A program made the position numbers and the translations under genes. The notes beneath the pieces were generated by a model, which was given only the letters and a program-made list of their open reading frames with translations, made no database searches and was not told the DNA's origin. This document shows positions 28,496-36,736 of a DNA stretch of 64,000 nucleotides, one piece after another. Numbering within the stretch: the first letter of the stretch is position 1; every line of letters begins with the position of its first letter. The DNA lies in contig NZ_RJWA01000005.1 of the NCBI RefSeq assembly GCF_003762835.1, positions 186,001 to 250,000 of the forward strand, given 5' to 3'. Origin of the DNA: Micromonospora sp. HM5-17. GTDB taxonomy: Bacteria > Actinomycetota > Actinomycetes > Mycobacteriales > Micromonosporaceae.

Positions 28496-28647
28496 GCCGC
28501 GACACCTTCCGCCGGAACCGCCGGAACCGCCGTGACAGCCGCGACCGCCGAGACGGGCGACGGTACCGCGACAGCCGGAGACACCGCGACGGCCGCGACC
28601 GGCGCGCCCGACGCCACCGGCCCGGTCGAAGCGCTCGCGCCGCTCAT
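28492..28647 (-). CDS. 51-residue Ala/Val/Pro-rich ORF bridging murF and mraY
   Basis: ATG 28647 overlaps the murF TGA (ATGA) and its TGA overlaps the mraY GTG (GTGA), so it fills the 148-base gap exactly. The product is almost entirely Ala, Val, Pro, Ser and Gly (for example [15 protein letters not shown]). The low complexity reflects imperfect short DNA repeats in this stretch. It may be a secreted-like or unstructured peptide, but I think coupling is the likelier role. Confidence 0.42.
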   Translation of the reverse strand: MSGASASTGPVASGAPVAAVAVSPAVAVPSPVSAVAAVTAVPAVPAEGVAA

Positions 28648-30050
28648 CGCGCGCCCTCCTCGGGGGCAACGGCCGCCTCACGCAGCGCGTCGGCCACGTC
28701 CCAGGTGCGGTAACGCGAACCCTTCACCAGGACGACGTCGCCCGGCCGCAGCTCGCGCCGTAGCAGCTCGATCGCCGCCTGCTGATCCGTAACCAGCACC
28801 GATTCTCCTCCCCAATCCGCCACCGCCGCCGCTCCGTCCCGGATCGGCGCGGCCGGCTCACCGACCACCAACAATCGGTCGACTCCCAGCTCGGCCGCGA
28901 GCCGACCGACCTCCTCATGCCCGTCCCGCTCGAACGCGCCCAGCTCGGCCATGTAGCCGAGCACCGCGACGGTGCGCCGCCCCCGGCCCATCCCGGCCAG
29001 CGCGTGCAGCGCCGCGCCCGTCGAGGCGGGATTCGCGTTGTACGAGTCGTCGATCACCGTCACCCCGTCGGCGCGGTCGAAGACGTCCATCCGCCGGGTC
29101 GAGGGCAGGCCGAGCCCGCCGAGCGCCTCGCCCAGCTCGTCCAGCGGCATCCCCAGGTCGTACGCCACCGCCGCGGCGGCGAGCGAGTTGCCGACCTGGT
29201 GCCGCCCGCTGATCCGCAGTCGCACCGGCACCCGCCCGCCCGGGGTCACCAGGGTGTACGCCGCCCGCCCCCGGTCGTCGAGGGTGACCTCCTCGGCCCG
29301 GAGGTGCGCGTCGACGGCCTCGCCGACCAGCAGCACCCGGGCGCCCGTCCGGTCCGCCATGGCGCGTACCCGGGGATCGTCGGCGTTGAGCACCGCGAGC
29401 CCGTCCGCCGGCAGCGCCTCGACCAGCTCCCCCTTCGCCTGCGCGATCGCCTCGACCGAGCCGAACTCGCCGATGTGCGACACCCCCACGTTGGTCACCA
29501 GGGCGATCCGGGGCGGGGCGATCTCACAGAGATAGCGAATGTGGCCGATCCCCCGGGCCCCCTTCTCCAGCACGAGGTAGCGCGTGTCGGCATCGGCCTG
29601 CAGGGCGGTGTACGGATGCCCCAGCTCGTTGTTGAACGAGCCCGGCGGCGCGACCGTCGGACCGAGCCGGGCGGTGAGCTGGGCCACCAGGTCCTTGGTG
29701 GTGGTCTTGCCGGACGAGCCGGTCACCCCGACCACGGTCAGCGTGGGGAGCCGGTCCAGCACCACCCGGGCCAGCCGGCCCAGCGCCGCCCGGGCGTCCT
29801 CGACCAGCACCATCGGCACACCGTCGACCGGCCGGGAGCCGAGCACCGCCACCGCACCACCGTCGGCGACCGCCGACGCCGCGAAGTCGTGACCGTCCAC
29901 CCTCTCGCCGGGGAACGCCACGAAGAGCCCACCCGGACGGATGACGCGGGAGTCGAACTCGACCGGACCGGTGACGGTCAGGTCCGGATCGTCGGCGGCC
30001 AACCGGCCGCCGACGGCGGCGGCGATCTCGGCCAGGGTCATCGGGATCAT
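28644..30050 (-). CDS. murF: UDP-MurNAc-tripeptide--D-Ala-D-Ala ligase MurF
   Basis: 468 residues. It adds D-Ala-D-Ala to the UDP-MurNAc-tripeptide. N-terminal domain [20 protein letters not shown], the P-loop [14 protein letters not shown], the central [11 protein letters not shown] and the C-terminal [15 protein letters not shown] are all typical. ATG 30050 overlaps the murE TGA (ATGA); a second in-frame ATG at 30041 is possible. The stop overlaps the start of the small bridging ORF. Confidence 0.97.
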   Translation of the reverse strand: MIPMTLAEIAAAVGGRLAADDPDLTVTGPVEFDSRVIRPGGLFVAFPGERVDGHDFAASAVADGGAVAVLGSRPVDGVPMVLVEDARAALGRLARVVLDRLPTLTVVGVTGSSGKTTTKDLVAQLTARLGPTVAPPGSFNNELGHPYTALQADADTRYLVLEKGARGIGHIRYLCEIAPPRIALVTNVGVSHIGEFGSVEAIAQAKGELVEALPADGLAVLNADDPRVRAMADRTGARVLLVGEAVDAHLRAEEVTLDDRGRAAYTLVTPGGRVPVRLRISGRHQVGNSLAAAAVAYDLGMPLDELGEALGGLGLPSTRRMDVFDRADGVTVIDDSYNANPASTGAALHALAGMGRGRRTVAVLGYMAELGAFERDGHEEVGRLAAELGVDRLLVVGEPAAPIRDGAAAVADWGGESVLVTDQQAAIELLRRELRPGDVVLVKGSRYRTWDVADALREAAVAPEEGAR

Positions 30051-31576
30051 CGGCGCCCCACCACGCTGTCGAAACGGGCGGCCAGCGCGCTCGCCAGCTC
30101 GACCCGGTCGTCGAAGGGCTCGGTACGGCCGGCGATCTCCTGGCCGCGCTCGTGCCCCTTGCCGAGGACCGCGACCACGTCACCGGGCTCGGCGAGCCGA
30201 ACCGCCTCCGCGATGGCGGCCCGGCGGCCCGCCACCTCCAGGATCCGGGCCGGCGTACCGGCCTCCTCCGCACCCCGGCGCACCGCGGCCCGGATCACCG
30301 CCGGGTCCTCACTGCGCGGATTGTCGTCCGTGATCACCGCCACGTCGGCCCCCCGCGCCGCCGCGGCGCCCATCATCGGACGCTTGCCGGGATCCCGGTC
30401 GCCCCCGGAGCCGATCACACAGATCAGCCGGTGGTCGGCGCCGGCCAGCCCACGCAGGGCGGCAAGGACGGCGACCACGGCGTCCGGCTTGTGGGCGTAG
30501 TCGACCACCCCGTGGACCGGGCCGGGGGCGGCGACCCGTTCGAGCCGGCCGGGCACCCCCGGGCAGGCGGCGACCCCGGCCGCCGCCACCGCCGGATCCA
30601 CCCCGGTCGCGACCAGGGTGGCGATCGCCAGCAGCGCGTTGGCGACGTTGTGCCGCCCGGGCAGTCCCACCCCCGCCTCGACCATTACCCCGTCCGGTCC
30701 GTAGGCGGTGAAGGTCTGGGCGTAGCCGGAGTCGCGAATCGCCTCGGCGCGCCAGGTGGCGGCCGGGTCGCCGGCGGCCGAGTAGGTGATCGTCCCCGGC
30801 TTGCGCAGCGGAACCAGCGCCGGGTCGTCGTGGTTGAGCACCTCGACGGCGCAGCGGCCGTCGAAAAGCCGGGCCTTGGCCGCGAAGTAGTCGGCGGCGT
30901 CGGCGTGGAAGTCCAGGTGGTCGGAGCCGAAGTTGGTGTAGCCGCCGACGCGGAACCGCACCCCGCCGACCCGACCCAGGGCCAGGGCGTGGCTGGAGAC
31001 CTCCATCGCCACCGCGGTGACGCCCCGCTCCCGGGCGGCGGCGAGCATGGCGTGCAGGTCGGGCGCCTCGGGGGTGGTCCGGACGCTGGCCACGGTGAGG
31101 TCGCCGAGCCGGGTCTCCACGGTGCCGATCAGACCGGTGACGTGCCCGGCGGCCCGCAGCCCCGACTCGATCAGGTACGTCGTGCTGGTCTTGCCGGCCG
31201 TCCCGGTGATCCCGATCATGGTGAGCCCGGCCGTCGGGTCGCCGTAGACCGCGCCGGCGACCTCGCCGAGCACCGCCCGCGGGTCCGGGACGACCAGGGC
31301 CGGCAGCCCCGCCTCGCGGGCCGCCGCCGCACCGGCCGGGTCGGTGAGCACGGCGACCGCGCCGGCCTCCGCGACGGCCGGAACGAACTCGGCACCGTGC
31401 CGGCGGGCGCCGGGCAACGCCGCGTACAGGTCGCCGGGCCTGACCTCACCGCTGGCGTGGGTCAGCCCGGTGACCGCCACGTCGGCGGCCTCCGGCGGCA
31501 GGTCGACGGAGACCCGCGCGGCAAGCTCGGCGAGCCGGCGCGGTGTCACGGCCTGGGGTCGGGGATTGCCGGGCAC
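30047..31576 (-). CDS. murE: UDP-MurNAc-dipeptide--meso-DAP ligase MurE
   Basis: 509 residues. The P-loop GITGTAGKTSTTYL is near residue 120, and the DNPR motif (VITDDNPRSEDPA) marks meso-diaminopimelate specificity. GTG 31576 is preferred: a TAGGGT hexamer (31590-31585) ends eight bases upstream and there is no ribosome binding site, suggesting an internal, near-leaderless promoter. A TTG at 31687, overlapping ftsI, is the longest alternative. The gene is coupled to murF. Confidence 0.94.
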   Translation of the reverse strand: MPGNPRPQAVTPRRLAELAARVSVDLPPEAADVAVTGLTHASGEVRPGDLYAALPGARRHGAEFVPAVAEAGAVAVLTDPAGAAAAREAGLPALVVPDPRAVLGEVAGAVYGDPTAGLTMIGITGTAGKTSTTYLIESGLRAAGHVTGLIGTVETRLGDLTVASVRTTPEAPDLHAMLAAARERGVTAVAMEVSSHALALGRVGGVRFRVGGYTNFGSDHLDFHADAADYFAAKARLFDGRCAVEVLNHDDPALVPLRKPGTITYSAAGDPAATWRAEAIRDSGYAQTFTAYGPDGVMVEAGVGLPGRHNVANALLAIATLVATGVDPAVAAAGVAACPGVPGRLERVAAPGPVHGVVDYAHKPDAVVAVLAALRGLAGADHRLICVIGSGGDRDPGKRPMMGAAAARGADVAVITDDNPRSEDPAVIRAAVRRGAEEAGTPARILEVAGRRAAIAEAVRLAEPGDVVAVLGKGHERGQEIAGRTEPFDDRVELASALAARFDSVVGRR

Positions 31577-31667
31577 GGCGTCAGACCCTACCCCGTCGGG
31601 GGGTACGCCCCGCACAGCCGCCCCGGTGGTTTGCCCGCACCTACCGATGATGTCCTGTTCGGCCTGG

Positions 31668-33938
31668 TCAACGCGGATAGACGACAAACTTCGGCGGCGT
31701 GCTGCCGGTTGCGGGCACCCGATAGTGCCGCAGGGTGTACTCCATCATCTCCTTGAACGCCGGGGCGGCGATGTCCCCGCCGCCGCCCCGCGGGGTGTAC
31801 GCGAAGACCGCGATCACGTAGTGGGGCTGGTCCGCCTGGTCCATACCGATGAACGAGGCGACCTCGCCCGGGGCGTACCGGCCGTTCACCACCCGGGAGC
31901 CCGTGCCGGTCTTGCCGGCGACCCGGTAGCCGGGGATGGCGGCCTTGGTGGCGGTGCCGCCCTCGATCGAGACCGGCGCCTCCAGCAGCTGACGCAGGGC
32001 GGCGGCAGTGGCCGGGCTCAGCACCTGGCGGGTCTTCGGGGCCGGGCCGGGGCGGGGCGGGCCGTCCGGCGGGATGATCTCCCGCACCAGGTGCGGCTGC
32101 ACCCAGACACCGTCGTTGGCGATCGCCGCGTAGACGGCCGCCATCTGCAGGGGCGTCACGTCGACGCTGTGCCCGATCGGCACCGACCCGTACGTCGATC
32201 CGCTCCACTCGGCCGGCTTGAGCACCCGGCCGGCGGCCTCGCCGAGCACCCCCTCCCCGGTGGGCTGGCCCAGCCCGAACCGGAGCTGGTACTGGTAGAG
32301 CTTCTCCGGGCCGAGGGCGTCGGCGATGCGGATCGTCCCGACGTTGGAGGAGTACCCGAGCATCCCCGCGACGCTCAGCTTCCGGCCCTGCGCCGGGTGG
32401 GTGTCCTGGAAGTACCGGTCGCCCTTCCAGACGCCGTTCGGGATCCGCCAGGCGGTCTGCGGGGTGATCACCCCCTCCTCCAGCCCGGCGCCGAAGACGA
32501 TCGCCTTGTGCACCGAGCCGGGGTCGACCACGAAGCTGGTGGCCGCGTCGTTGCGGTCCTCGGCCGGGTACTTCTTCCAGTCCGCGGCGTCGTAGGTCGG
32601 GTAGCTGGCCTGGGCGAGCACCTCGCCGGTACGGACGTCGAGAACGACGGCGGCGCCGATCTCCCCGTTGACCTCCCGCATCCGCTCGCTGAGAATCCGC
32701 TGCACCACGTACTGGAGGTCCCGGTCGATGGTGAGCTGGAGCGAGCTGCCCGGTCGGGCCTTGGTGACCCGGTTGTAGCCGCCCGGGATCTCGGCGGCCA
32801 GTTCGCCCTTGCCCACCTCGTAGACCCGCTTGCCGTTCACCCCCCGCAGCAGGTCGTCGTAGCGGGCCTCCAACCCCTCCAGCCCGGTGAGCTCCTCGCC
32901 GGTGAAGCCGAGCAGATTCGCCGCCAGGTCGCCGCCGGGGACCTCCCGACGCTCGTCACGGCCGGTGCCGATCCCGGGCAGGTCGAGATCCATGATCTTC
33001 TCGGCGGTGGCGATCTCCACCCCGCGCGCCAGGTACTCGAACTGCGACGGTCGCCCGTCGGGACGCTTCTGCGGCCTCATCCGCTCGGTCAGCTCGGAGA
33101 CCGGGATGCCCAGCAGCGGCGAGAGCGCCGCCGCGGTGCGGGCCGGGTCGGTGATCTGGGTGGGGTCGGCGAAGACGTACCGCGCCTCGACCGAGTGGAC
33201 CAGCGGCGCGCCGTACCGGTCGTAGATGGCCCCGCGCGGGGCCGGCAGGACGACCTCCCGGACCCGGTTGGCGAGGCCGTTGCCGTCGTACTCCGGCGCG
33301 TCCACCACCTGCAGGGCGACCAACCGGATGCCGATGGTGGTGAACATGGCGAGCACGAGCAGCGTGCCGATCCGCAGCCGGCGCTGCGGGTCGGCGAGAC
33401 GCAGCGGGCGACGGGGCCGGCGCCGCGGCGGGCGGCGGCCCGATCCGTCGCCGCCGGACGCCGCGCCCGCCGGGTCGGTCGCCGGCCGGCGCGGCGGCGC
33501 CGGCTTCGCCATCTCGCCGTCCCGGACCGGCCGGGCGGTGAGGGTCCGTCCGGCGCCACTCGCCGCGGTGCGGTGCACGGTCCGGGCGGCGCCGACGCGA
33601 CCGCCGTCGAGCACCTGCAACGCGGGTCGGAACGGGTCGCCGGACCGACTGGTCCGCGGGGTACGCCGCACCCGCGCCTCGGCGGTGCGCCCCCAGGGGA
33701 CGGCCCCGTCCGGGTCGCCGAGCGGCGTCCGGTAGCGCCGCGAGAGTTCCGGGGCGTCCCGCACCGTACGCCCGCGCGGGGTGTAGGCACGGGCCTCGGA
33801 GATCCCGGAGAAGCCGGACCGCCCGGTCGGGCCGCCGGCCTCCCGACCTGCGCCGGGCTCCCGGTCGCCGCCCGGGCGTGACGCGCCGCGCCGGGACACC
33901 GACGTGTCCCGGCGCGGTTCGTCGGACCGCGGGGTCAC
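31668..33938 (-). CDS. ftsI: Septal transpeptidase FtsI (class B PBP)
   Basis: 756 residues. A long basic N-terminal tail (1-185) precedes one transmembrane helix (about 190-212), the PBP dimerisation domain and the transpeptidase domain. Its catalytic motifs are all present: SVHK (active Ser), SSN (in YSSNVGTI) and KTG (in VAGKTGTGS). It cross-links septal peptidoglycan with FtsW. GTG 33938 lies three bases after the ftsL stop; ATG at codon 143 is a shorter alternative, but the tail is basic like those of FtsQ and FtsW. Confidence 0.94.
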   Translation of the reverse strand: MTPRSDEPRRDTSVSRRGASRPGGDREPGAGREAGGPTGRSGFSGISEARAYTPRGRTVRDAPELSRRYRTPLGDPDGAVPWGRTAEARVRRTPRTSRSGDPFRPALQVLDGGRVGAARTVHRTAASGAGRTLTARPVRDGEMAKPAPPRRPATDPAGAASGGDGSGRRPPRRRPRRPLRLADPQRRLRIGTLLVLAMFTTIGIRLVALQVVDAPEYDGNGLANRVREVVLPAPRGAIYDRYGAPLVHSVEARYVFADPTQITDPARTAAALSPLLGIPVSELTERMRPQKRPDGRPSQFEYLARGVEIATAEKIMDLDLPGIGTGRDERREVPGGDLAANLLGFTGEELTGLEGLEARYDDLLRGVNGKRVYEVGKGELAAEIPGGYNRVTKARPGSSLQLTIDRDLQYVVQRILSERMREVNGEIGAAVVLDVRTGEVLAQASYPTYDAADWKKYPAEDRNDAATSFVVDPGSVHKAIVFGAGLEEGVITPQTAWRIPNGVWKGDRYFQDTHPAQGRKLSVAGMLGYSSNVGTIRIADALGPEKLYQYQLRFGLGQPTGEGVLGEAAGRVLKPAEWSGSTYGSVPIGHSVDVTPLQMAAVYAAIANDGVWVQPHLVREIIPPDGPPRPGPAPKTRQVLSPATAAALRQLLEAPVSIEGGTATKAAIPGYRVAGKTGTGSRVVNGRYAPGEVASFIGMDQADQPHYVIAVFAYTPRGGGGDIAAPAFKEMMEYTLRHYRVPATGSTPPKFVVYPR

Positions 33939-33941
33939 CGG

Positions 33942-34628
33942 CTATTCCCCGGTGCCCTGCTGGCTGGTGATCGCCGGCTCGCCGCCGGCCGGCTGCGGTA
34001 CGCCGATCACCTGACCGTCCGGCAGCCGGATGAAGGCGGGCGGGCCCGCGTCGACCAGGCCCAGCTTGCGCGCCCGCGCGGTCAGGTTGCCCGGTACCTT
34101 CGCCTCGTCGATCTTCTGCTGCAGTTGCTGCTGCTGGATGTCCAGGCTGGACTGCTGCTGCTGCAGCCGCTCCAGCCGGAACGCGTTCTCGTTGACCTTG
34201 CTGTTGACGACCAGGATCCCGAGCATCCCGCCGACGACCAGCACCAGGATCAGCGCCACGAAGGAGACCCGGGGGCGGGCCACCGGCAGCGGCGGCGCGA
34301 CCCGCAGCCGGGTCCGCCACGCCGCCGGCGCCGCAACGCCCGACTCCGCCGGCCGCTCCGGCCGCTCGTCCGAGCTGTCCCAGACCCGCACCGTGCGGCT
34401 GGGCTCGGCCGACGGCTCCCAGTCTCCGGCCGCCCGCAGCGCGGCGCTGCCCTGCGTCGGGTACTCTCGTGCCCCCCGCACCCGACGCGACGAGATCACC
34501 GTGGACCGTCCGCCACCCGTACGCCCGGTTCGCTGCACCGTGGTCCGGCCCCCCGACCGCGGTGTTCGCTGCCCAGCGCCGCGCGTCACGTCGGGCTCAA
34601 CCCGACGCTCGCGCCTGTTGACGTTCAT
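33942..34628 (-). CDS. ftsL: FtsL-like divisome protein
   Basis: 228 residues. A basic, Arg/Thr-rich cytoplasmic N-terminus (1-118), one transmembrane helix (about 121-143, [20 protein letters not shown]), then a periplasmic coiled coil dominated by Gln/Leu ([20 protein letters not shown]) and a C-terminal [19 protein letters not shown] segment. Topology, size of the coil and position between rsmH and ftsI identify FtsL. ATG 34628 overlaps the rsmH stop (ATGA). It ends in TAG, unusual among these TGA-ending genes. Confidence 0.9.
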   Translation of the reverse strand: MNVNRRERRVEPDVTRGAGQRTPRSGGRTTVQRTGRTGGGRSTVISSRRVRGAREYPTQGSAALRAAGDWEPSAEPSRTVRVWDSSDERPERPAESGVAAPAAWRTRLRVAPPLPVARPRVSFVALILVLVVGGMLGILVVNSKVNENAFRLERLQQQQSSLDIQQQQLQQKIDEAKVPGNLTARARKLGLVDAGPPAFIRLPDGQVIGVPQPAGGEPAITSQQGTGE

Positions 34629-35734
34629 GTTCCCTCCCCCTGTACCGTCGTGCCGCCGTCGTCGGTCGACGACCGCGGCGGGTCCTGCGTCGCCTCGAAC
34701 CCGTCCGACTCCCCGGCGACGCCCCGGCCGGGCCGTTCGCGGTCGGCCCTCCTCGTCGTCGGGGTCCGGTCGTCGGTCGGGTCGATCCGTTCCGCCGCCC
34801 GCAGCCGTGCCGAGGCGGCGCGCGGGTTGGCCGCCACCTCCGCCTCGCCCGGCATCTCGGCCCCCCGGCTGAGCAGCCGCAGCGTCGGTCCGCTGCCGGG
34901 CAGCTCCACCGGAAGGTCGACCGGCCCTGTGCTGCGGGCCCGGCCGGCGAACACCTGTTTGGTGATCCGGTCCTCCAGCGAGTGGTAGGAGAGCACCACC
35001 ACGCGACCGCCCACGGACAGCGCGTCCAGGGCGGCCGGCAAGGCCGTCTCCAGCGCGGCCAGCTCCCGGTTGACCTCGATCCGTAAAGCCTGAAACGTTC
35101 TCTTCGCCGGATGCCCCCCGGTACGTCGGGCCGGGGCCGGGATCGCCTCCCGCACCAGCTCCGCCAGCCGGGCCGACGAGGTGAGCCGCGAGCGCTGCCG
35201 CTCCCGGACGATCGCCGAGGCGATCCGGCCGGCGAACCGCTCCTCGCCGTAGACCCGCAGCACCCGGGCGAGCTCGCCGTGCGAGTAGGTGTTGACCACC
35301 TCCTCGGCGGTGGTGCCGGTGGTCTGGTCCATCCGCATGTCCAGCGGCGCGTCCTGCGCGTAGGCGAACCCGCGGTCGGGCGCGTCGAGTTGGAGCGAGG
35401 AGACACCGAGGTCGAACAGGACAGCGTCCACCTCGGAGTAACCCAGCCGGGCCAGCACGTCCGGGAGCTCGTCGTAGACCGCGTGGACCAGGTGGATCCG
35501 GTCGGCGTACGGTGCGAGTCGTGCCCGCGCGTGCGCCAGGGCCTCGGTGTCGCGGTCGAGTCCGACCAGGACGGTCCGGGGGTGCGCGGCCAGGACCGCC
35601 TCGGCGTGCCCGGCGAGACCGAGGGTGGCGTCGACGTACACGGTTGCCCGGTCGGCCCGGTCCAGGGCGGGGGCGAGCAGCTCAAGACAGCGCTCGAGCA
35701 GCACCGGTACGTGCGTACCGCGTAGCTCCCCCAT
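34625..35734 (-). CDS. rsmH: 16S rRNA m4C1402 methyltransferase RsmH
   Basis: 369 residues. The N-terminus [18 protein letters not shown]-binding [15 protein letters not shown], the [10 protein letters not shown] motif and [14 protein letters not shown] followed by [16 protein letters not shown] are standard RsmH (MraW). It methylates N4 of C1402 in 16S rRNA. ATG 35734 is chosen by homology. About 60 C-terminal residues are a charged low-complexity extension. It follows mraZ by 200 bases and is coupled to ftsL. Confidence 0.96.
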   Translation of the reverse strand: MGELRGTHVPVLLERCLELLAPALDRADRATVYVDATLGLAGHAEAVLAAHPRTVLVGLDRDTEALAHARARLAPYADRIHLVHAVYDELPDVLARLGYSEVDAVLFDLGVSSLQLDAPDRGFAYAQDAPLDMRMDQTTGTTAEEVVNTYSHGELARVLRVYGEERFAGRIASAIVRERQRSRLTSSARLAELVREAIPAPARRTGGHPAKRTFQALRIEVNRELAALETALPAALDALSVGGRVVVLSYHSLEDRITKQVFAGRARSTGPVDLPVELPGSGPTLRLLSRGAEMPGEAEVAANPRAASARLRAAERIDPTDDRTPTTRRADRERPGRGVAGESDGFEATQDPPRSSTDDGGTTVQGEGT

Positions 35735-35934
35735 CGTGACCCCCCAGTGACCCCTGTCTCGCCCGGACGTGCCCGGGTTCCCGTTGCCCGTCGTACCGCC
35801 AGATCCCCATCCGCTCTGGTCCCCCGGGTCCGACCGTCGGACCACCGGACGATCGCGCCTGGCACCGGGGAAGAGGCGCCAGGAACGTCGAGCGGGTGGA
35901 GATCTGGCGGTACGTCGGGCGTCGGCACGCCGCC

Positions 35935-36366
35935 CTACAGTCCGCCCGGCAGCACCCCCTCCTCGATGTCGGCGAACTCCTCTTCGCTCTCTGCGAGGTA
36001 GGTCTCCCAGGCGCGCTTGTCCCAGATCTCCACCCGGGTACTCGCTCCGATCACCACCAGATCCCGATCCAGCCCGGCGTACTCCCGCAGGTGGATCGGG
36101 ATGGTGACGCGACCCTGCTTGTCCGGGATCTCGTCGTGGGCGCTCGCGAAGAAGACCCGGCTGTAGGCCCGGGCGGCCTTGTGCGTCATTGGCTGCTCGC
36201 GCAGCTGTGCCGCGATGCGCTGGAACTCGGGCATCGGGAACACGTAGAGGCAGCGCTCCTGCCCTTTGGTGATCACGACACCTCCCGCCAGCTCATCCCG
36301 GAACTTGGCCGGAAGGATCAGCCGGCCCTTGTCGTCCAGGCGAGGGGTGTGCGTGCCGAGAAACAC
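35935..36366 (-). CDS. mraZ: Transcriptional regulator MraZ
   Basis: 143 residues with two SpoVT/AbrB-like half-domains: [20 protein letters not shown] and, near residue 80, [20 protein letters not shown], each with the DxxGR DNA-binding signature. MraZ represses the dcw cluster by binding short TGG repeats upstream of itself. GTG 36366 matches the family N-terminus. Four such repeats at a strict 10-bp period lie 75-110 bases upstream. It is the first gene of the division cluster. Confidence 0.96.
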   Translation of the reverse strand: MFLGTHTPRLDDKGRLILPAKFRDELAGGVVITKGQERCLYVFPMPEFQRIAAQLREQPMTHKAARAYSRVFFASAHDEIPDKQGRVTIPIHLREYAGLDRDLVVIGASTRVEIWDKRAWETYLAESEEEFADIEEGVLPGGL

Positions 36367-36440
36367 CGGCCCCAACCCCCTCGCCCTTCCCAGCGGCGTT
36401 CGCGGCGCCGCTGCCCCCCGGGCCGACGGGCCCTCCTGGC

Positions 36441-36476
36441 CCCCCAACGCGCCCCACTCTACTCCACTTCCCTCCA
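36441..36476 (-). promoter_or_regulatory. MraZ operator: four TGG boxes at 10-bp period
   Basis: Read on the minus strand, TGGAG, TGGAG, TGGGG and TGGGG begin at 36476, 36466, 36456 and 36446, exactly ten bases apart with five-base spacers. This matches the TGGGN-N5 direct-repeat operator known for MraZ in other bacteria, so autoregulation of mraZ and the division cluster is expected. Confidence 0.8.
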
Positions 36477-36667
36477 CCCGCAACCAGAATCGCCCGGAAA
36501 ACCCGCCTGTTCTCCAGACGAAACCGCACGTCAACCGGGGTGGCGGTCGGTGGAGGGGATCGAGGCTCCCCACCCGGCGGTCCGCAATCCGACAGCCCCT
36601 CACGACCGCCGAATCGCCAGACATGCCGCATAAATCCGGCGCCCCGTGACGCCGGCTCGGCGGGGCG

Positions 36668-36720
36668 TGGAGGGAAGTGGAGGAAAACTGCCGCCCGGCC
36701 ACGGGCCGAGTGGAGGAAAG
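36668..36720 (+). promoter_or_regulatory. Second MraZ-like box cluster, opposite orientation
   Basis: On the plus strand TGGAGGGAAG at 36668, TGGAGGAAAA at 36678 and TGGAGGAAAG at 36711. The first two are at the 10-bp period and the third is 33 bases on, within an imperfect direct repeat (TGGAGGAAA then GCCGCCCGG). They are about 200 bases upstream of the main operator, next to the helicase stop. Confidence 0.45.
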
Positions 36721-36736
36721 CCGCCCGGGTACGCCG

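Larger units (their letters stand above)
36367..36736. other. mraZ promoter region
   Basis: The 370-base gap between the helicase 3' end and mraZ. It holds the four-box MraZ operator, a TTGACG -35-like hexamer on the minus strand (36534-36529) without a convincing -10 at 17 bases, and a second cluster of the same boxes in the opposite orientation. No gene. Confidence 0.6.

Noticed and set aside
28496-28681. Longer mraY reading frame starting 62 codons upstream
   Set aside because: The extension is Arg/Gly shadow sequence and would overlap murF. MraY homology begins at GTG 28495.
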